Positions 12,701 through 12,822 of a DNA stretch of 12,822 nt are shown piece after piece; the first letter of the stretch is position 1, and the number at the start of each line of letters is the position of its first letter. The DNA is from Phoronis ovalis. Its lineage: Eukaryota > Phoronida > Phoronidae. Below the pieces are notes generated by a model, which ran no database searches, had not been told where the DNA came from, and saw only the letters and a program-made list of their open reading frames with translations. Both the position numbers and the translations under genes were made by a program. The stretch lies in NCBI GenBank assembly GCA_028565635.1, contig JAOXYB010042315.1, forward strand, positions 1-12,822, written 5' to 3'.

Positions 12701-12822
12701 CAGGAACAGGTTATCCAGTACAATTACTCACAGGGCGAAATGAATTACGACGTCGAATATCCAACGAATTCTTAAATATCCGTCGGATATCCGATGGGGC
12801 TACGATCGTAGAGGTCATAGCT
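571..12822 (-). CDS. Large secreted multidomain protein, internal part (LLTP-like helical segment plus LECT2/M23-like pseudoenzyme domain)
   Basis: Gene-level entry for 19 exons: 12732-12822, 12600-12663, 11763-11959, 11115-11245, 10029-10204, 8946-9091, 8531-8668, 7941-8132, 6989-7131, 6562-6632, 6255-6415, 5461-5618, 4966-5152, 3059-3177, 2243-2465, 2033-2167, 1829-1959, 1325-1450, 571-716. All have GT donors and AG acceptors on the minus strand, and codon phase carries through every junction to give 911 codons. Domain order, as I infer it: charged segment, furin site (53-57), HEAT-like helices (58-160), second furin site (171-175), beta-rich segment (176-268), amphipathic helices (269-450), helical linker (451-582), degenerate LECT2/M23 domain (583-692), basic C-terminal region. 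Two NxS/T sequons (N163, N659) and many cysteines fit secretion. The signal peptide and start are outside the window. I do not recognise a named gene; a lipid-carrier or extracellular scaffold role is only inference. Confidence 0.88.
717..1324 (-). other. Intron between exons 18 and 19
   Basis: 608 bp, AT-rich, with GTAAGT donor and TTTTGCAG acceptor. No repeat or coding signal seen. Confidence 0.85.
1325..1450 (-). CDS. Exon 18: proline-rich stretch then helix
   Basis: Residues 821 (third base) to 862 plus two bases of Asp863. It starts ERPPEPPYRPKDVDMRAQRP, a proline/arginine-rich linker, then a helix (EQLQGAIDLVSDVKALI). The acceptor is CATATTTCAG. The donor GTAAGT sits directly before an in-frame TAA, so the exon must end at 1325. 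Confidence 0.9.
1451..1828 (-). other. Intron between exons 17 and 18
   Basis: 378 bp AT-rich intron with no recognisable content. Confidence 0.85.
1829..1959 (-). CDS. Exon 17: charged C-terminal segment
   Basis: Residues 778-820 plus two bases of Arg821. It opens ECNDKKITHILKTADSG, then a strongly basic and polar run (DKKDSKAKKINRDNQRARDEF). The acceptor is ACTTATTTTAG and the donor CAG|GTATCA. Likely solvent-exposed; no family recognised. Confidence 0.9.
2033..2167 (-). CDS. Exon 16: frame uncertain
   Basis: Residues 733-777 in the phase-compatible reading. CAG acceptor, GTAAGT donor and 45 open codons in phase 0-0 support it; the right end may be 2170 if the adjacent AAG is used. That reading is rich in Met, Trp and Cys and looks unlike the rest of the protein. 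A second frame (2171 down to a stop at 2064-2066) gives a more protein-like peptide with SIIYDIPGLRIKLES and purine-first codons, but it fits neither border without one-base shifts. The last 13 residues (MPKNPILHFKFFA) look normal in the phase-compatible frame. Either this exon has base errors or frameshifts, or the odd reading is genuine. Confidence 0.6.
2243..2465 (-). CDS. Exon 15: end of LECT2/M23-like domain and basic extension
   Basis: Residues 658 (third base) to 732. NVT (659-661) is a glycosylation sequon. The stretch TKGRMNKAGDKIGKI matches the M23 'V-x-K-G-(D/E)-x-(I/L)-G' turn. The following CSPNFIFLTMRK sits where active M23 enzymes and LECT2 have H-x-H; here it reads F685-I-F687, so the last zinc ligand is also missing. 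After residue 692 comes a charged extension (RNYKRLSAKDKKAADENPEW) and VDPTKYNERSFPIPKWVQ. The acceptor is CATTTACAG and the donor CAG|GTAGGC, phase 0. Confidence 0.92.
2466..3058 (-). other. Intron between exons 14 and 15
   Basis: 593 bp, very AT-rich, with no recognisable content. Confidence 0.85.
3059..3177 (-). CDS. Exon 14: central strands of the LECT2/M23-like domain
   Basis: Residues 619-657 plus two bases of Lys658. It begins LVAPLNGIYYKV, equivalent to the 'V-x-A-P-x-x-G-x-V' strand-turn typical of M23/LECT2 domains. It continues GNIIRIEPSGRSF and FEILIYYVG, matching the next strands (LECT2 has a comparable G-V-R-I-S-G-R-G-F stretch). The donor is GTAAGG and the acceptor TTTGCTAG. 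Confidence 0.92.
3665..4572. repeat. Diverged tandem array, order A-B-A-A-B-A, in the 1788 bp intron
   Basis: Two unit types alternate. A units (about 135-155 bp) lie at roughly 3665-3820, 3976-4127, 4128-4261 and 4430-4572. They share 'CCTCTCAAGAAC..ACATGG', 'CTGTACTTTGACCTGTA', 'TACCGAATATGA' and 'GGGTAAAAACTGAAG' motifs. B units (about 155-168 bp) lie at about 3821-3975 and 4262-4429. They share 'GAAAGTGTTANGCACAGCAA', 'GAAGATTCGTA', 'TTTTAAAATGTCA' and 'CAACCTATGG'. Copies differ by substitutions and small indels, so the array is not recent. Remaining parts of this intron (3178-3664 and 4573-4965) show nothing recognisable. Confidence 0.85.
4966..5152 (-). CDS. Exon 13: N-terminal half of the LECT2/M23-like domain
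   Basis: Residues 557-618. A basic lead-in (YKKGKSIVEGI, then HKKFPKSRR) precedes a cysteine cluster, PCGGDCLCGNF (582-592). In LECT2 the domain opens with a comparable Cys-Gly-Cys-Gly-Asn-Tyr cluster, followed by a His-Pro-Gly-Val-Asp zinc motif. Here the aligned residues are S606-Q-G608-I-Q610: the central Gly and hydrophobic residue are kept, but both zinc ligands (His and Asp) are replaced. The alignment is by eye from family knowledge. Donor GTAAGT, phase 0. Confidence 0.92.
5153..5460 (-). other. Intron between exons 12 and 13
   Basis: 308 bp AT-rich intron; nothing recognised. Confidence 0.85.
5461..5618 (-). CDS. Exon 12: helical linker
   Basis: Residues 504-555 plus two bases of Met556. 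One charged helix (QQEKELATKFLLAFADIL), a PFDYLAKPF turn, then another helix ending near LMLQT. The acceptor is TTTTTTCAG and the donor GTAAGT. Confidence 0.92.
5619..6254 (-). other. Intron between exons 11 and 12
   Basis: 636 bp AT-rich intron; nothing recognised. Confidence 0.85.
6255..6415 (-). CDS. Exon 11: Trp-rich start of helical linker
   Basis: Residues 451-503. It begins RLPWWMEPGQEL, followed by a charged helix (LKNDFTFAIQEVEKMIKKW) and a Pro/Gly/Thr-rich flexible stretch (APPTPYKVGTGVSG). The donor is GTAAGT, phase 0. It appears to link the hydrophobic helical block to the following region; no family recognised. Confidence 0.92.
6562..6632 (-). CDS. Exon 10: short 71 bp exon
   Basis: Residues 427-449 with split codons on both sides (Arg426, Gly450). 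The peptide MQMGVFMVLGAKKRIEIN is hydrophobic then basic and closes the amphipathic block. The acceptor is TGAACATAG and the donor GTAAAA. The exon is short but required to keep phase between exons 9 and 11. Confidence 0.87.
6633..6988 (-). other. Intron between exons 9 and 10
   Basis: 356 bp AT-rich intron; nothing recognised. Confidence 0.85.
6989..7131 (-). CDS. Exon 9: amphipathic helices
   Basis: Residues 379-425 plus two bases of Arg426. Two or three helices with few charges (AVADAIMVTIPFAAEQLY, then VVQALGDIF) end in a Met-rich helix (KNMMQAMI). The donor is GTAATG and the acceptor TTTACCAG. Phase carries to exon 10, where AG+G makes Arg. Confidence 0.9.
7219..7770. repeat. Dispersed AT-rich repeat, copy 1
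   Basis: Lies in the intron between exons 8 and 9. It aligns in the same orientation with copy 2 (9213-9965) through shared blocks in the same order: 'CTTAAGGA', 'ATACATTTTTGCAAA', 'ATACTTTAATGTT', 'TGAAAATAATTC', 'CATGATCT', 'GTGTCTCAAATTTT', 'ATAACTTTTGAACAAAGCAA', 'TAATTACTAAAACATAG' and 'TGTATCTAGAGAC'. No open reading frame or terminal repeats were found. Confidence 0.85.
7941..8132 (-). CDS. Exon 8: amphipathic helices with one CIPW turn
   Basis: Residues 315-378, a symmetric phase 0-0 exon of 64 codons. It has the helices LVNSFIKTLENLPKAI and VSTAQKLAAW, a turn containing MPCIPW, then a basic hydrophobic helix (VRKVVLRIKFFILDV). The acceptor is TTTCTTTCACAG and the donor GTATGT. It continues the repeated 'helix about every 20-25 residues' layout of exon 7. 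Confidence 0.92.
8133..8530 (-). other. Intron between exons 7 and 8
   Basis: 398 bp AT-rich intron; nothing recognised. Confidence 0.85.
8531..8668 (-). CDS. Exon 7: amphipathic helices, low charge
   Basis: Residues 269-314, a symmetric phase 0-0 exon of 46 codons. The sequence is mostly Val, Ile, Ala and Phe with sparse charges (for example MVAAVVTPIENAVKSFIS), suggesting amphipathic or lipid-facing helices. It ends in a Gly/Asn-rich turn (GDNGGF). No family recognised. Confidence 0.9.
8946..9091 (-). CDS. Exon 6: beta-rich segment with three cysteines' worth of core
   Basis: Residue 220 (second and third bases) to 268. It contains two cysteines (C230, C255) and alternating hydrophobic stretches such as GIINFKLDLF and GYIRYNLNIL, suggesting further beta strands continuous with exon 5. 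The acceptor is GTATTACAG and the donor AAG|GTAGTA, ending in phase 0. The C230/C255 pair could form a disulfide, which is inference. Confidence 0.92.
9213..9965. repeat. Dispersed AT-rich repeat, copy 2 with extra internal segment
   Basis: Lies in the intron between exons 5 and 6. It carries the same ordered blocks as copy 1. It has an extra stretch of about 170 bp (roughly 9705-9880) before the final 'TCTAATTACTAAAACATAG' block, either inserted here or lost from copy 1. Confidence 0.85.
10029..10204 (-). CDS. Exon 5: second furin site and start of a beta-rich segment
   Basis: Residues 162-219 with split codons at both ends. It holds a glycosylation sequon NNS (163-165) and the basic KRNKR|S (170-175), a second complete R-X-K-R site. 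After a short helix (IADLLAKL) comes an alternating polar/hydrophobic pattern (NFKLEVGNINWVKVIG, then STDIGASFGIIIRNK) typical of beta strands. In LLTPs a beta-sheet domain follows the helical domain, so the order fits, but I cannot assign a named domain. The donor chosen is GTAAGT; a second GT four bases downstream would break phase. Confidence 0.92.
10321..10640. repeat. Dispersed AT-rich repeat, diverged partial copy 3
   Basis: Lies in the intron between exons 4 and 5. It shares 'CATACATTTTTAGAAAGATAT', 'CATTTTGGG', 'CTACAGATACAAAGCTGAAA' and 'TTTTTAAAATTTGCT' with copies 1 and 2 in the same order and orientation, but lacks their 3' part. Confidence 0.55.
11115..11245 (-). CDS. Exon 4: continuation of HEAT-like helices
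   Basis: Residues 118-160 plus two bases of Ser161. It contains the helix AELLLKSALHD, then HDIVRDDAYKQY, matching the 'L...L.D....VR..A' spacing of HEAT/LLTP helices, followed by a basic KHPKRF segment and a further helix. The acceptor is CTCATTGCAG and the donor AAG|GTAGAG. With exon 3 it forms one helical unit of about 100 residues. Confidence 0.92.
11363..11533. repeat. Foldback (inverted repeat) element
   Basis: The arm 11363-11394 (AAACTCAATTT plus AAAAAAATTACAGCAAATAAT) is matched in reverse complement by 11478-11500 and 11523-11533. The right arm has about 22 extra bases between the two matching blocks. These include a local palindrome, CTGTAATTTTTTAAAATTACAG (11486-11507 approximately). 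The loop is about 83 bp. This resembles a MITE-like foldback or an old inverted duplication. Confidence 0.75.
11763..11959 (-). CDS. Exon 3: furin site followed by LLTP/HEAT-like helices
   Basis: Residues 53-117. It opens with RTKR|S (53-57), a full R-X-K-R furin consensus, then the tyrosine-rich YDEDYGHQYY. The rest reads as two amphipathic helices: MLMLEAIGNAAL (71-82), then a second with RRSAVHAMR (103-111). The GNA turn and the later R..AV.A.R pattern resemble the C-terminal part of the superhelical domain of vitellogenin-type large lipid transfer proteins, where 'LGNAG' and 'R..AV.ALR' motifs occur. This assignment is by eye; a generic HEAT repeat is the alternative. The GTGAGT donor ends in phase 0. 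Confidence 0.93.
12385..12545 (-). repeat. Candidate A-tailed insertion in an intron
   Basis: Lies in the intron between exons 2 and 3. Read on the minus strand, a segment less AT-rich than its surroundings ends with AATAAA (12409-12414), a second AATAAA (12398-12403), then nine A's (12385-12393). This looks like the 3' end of a retroposed sequence, or an intronic poly(A) site of the host gene. The 5' limit is a guess; no target-site duplication was identified. Confidence 0.35.
12600..12663 (-). CDS. Exon 2: acidic segment before the furin site
   Basis: Residues 31-51 plus the first base of Thr52. It begins MANALGAKQG and continues with an acidic EDEFGE stretch. The GTAAGT donor leaves one base that, with the next exon, makes ACT (Thr). 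The exon starts with ATG in a fair context (AAG ATG G), so a start here cannot be excluded. The peptide is not a signal sequence, however, and the preceding AAG acceptor joins in phase to exon 1, so an internal exon is preferred. The alternative acceptor TAATAG (complement of 12695-12700) would be out of phase. Confidence 0.72.
12732..12822 (-). CDS. Exon 1 of the window (partial, continues past the right edge)
   Basis: Residues 1-30, preceded by the last base of a split codon. The frame is open to the window edge and ends in phase 0 at a consensus GTGAGT donor (complement of 12726-12731). The peptide is basic, with an RRR cluster at residues 23-25 and Arg-Pro at its end. The open frame, the donor and the phase match to the next exon support it; there is no recognisable domain. 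The following intron is only 68 bp but has a TACTAAAT branch-point-like stretch upstream of its AG. Confidence 0.62.

Noticed and set aside
12416-12775. 119-codon open frame on the plus strand
   Set aside because: It overlaps exons 1 and 2 of the minus-strand gene in antisense and runs through an intron with an A-tailed element. Its peptide shows no domain, and the minus-strand exons have matching phase and splice sites.
12775-12800. ATATCC...GGATAT palindrome near the right edge
   Set aside because: It is short, has an imperfect centre, and lies within the coding exon, so there is no reason to see it as a regulatory site.

Overview
This window looks like an internal piece of one large, intron-rich animal gene on the minus strand. 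The background is AT-rich. I found 19 exons (17 entirely inside the window with standard GT..AG borders and well supported, one with a frame problem, one cut by the window edge). They run from 12822 down to 571 and are joined by introns of 68 to 1788 bp. Splice phase is compatible across every junction, giving 911 codons with no stop. The start codon lies beyond 12822. The end is either a tiny terminal exon near 26-60 or lies beyond base 1. I saw no plus-strand gene, tRNA, rRNA or bacterial-type feature. Intron size and base composition suggest an invertebrate, perhaps a lophotrochozoan, but the phylum cannot be fixed from sequence alone.

Residue numbers below count from the first complete codon in the window. 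Protein layout: residues 1-52 are a polar, charged segment; RTKR|S at 53-57 is a furin-type site; 58-160 is a helical segment resembling the HEAT-like helical domain of large lipid transfer proteins (vitellogenin/apolipophorin family); RNKR|S at 171-175 is a second furin-type site; 176-268 is a beta-rich segment; 269-450 is a long stretch of weakly charged amphipathic helices; 451-582 is a helical linker; 583-692 aligns by eye with the LECT2 / M23 metallopeptidase fold but lacks its zinc-binding residues; 693-911 is a basic C-terminal region of unknown fold. The basic cleavage sites, cysteines and N-glycosylation sequons suggest a secreted, proteolytically processed protein.

The introns carry repeats: an A-B-A-A-B-A tandem array (3665-4572), three same-orientation copies of a dispersed AT-rich repeat (7219-7770, 9213-9965, about 10321-10640), a foldback element (11363-11533), and a possible A-tailed insertion (12385-12545). 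The remaining intron sequence is AT-rich with nothing recognisable.

The main points of interest are the combination of an LLTP-like helical segment with a zinc-less LECT2/M23-like domain in one protein, the paired furin-type sites, and a frame conflict in the exon at 2033-2167.
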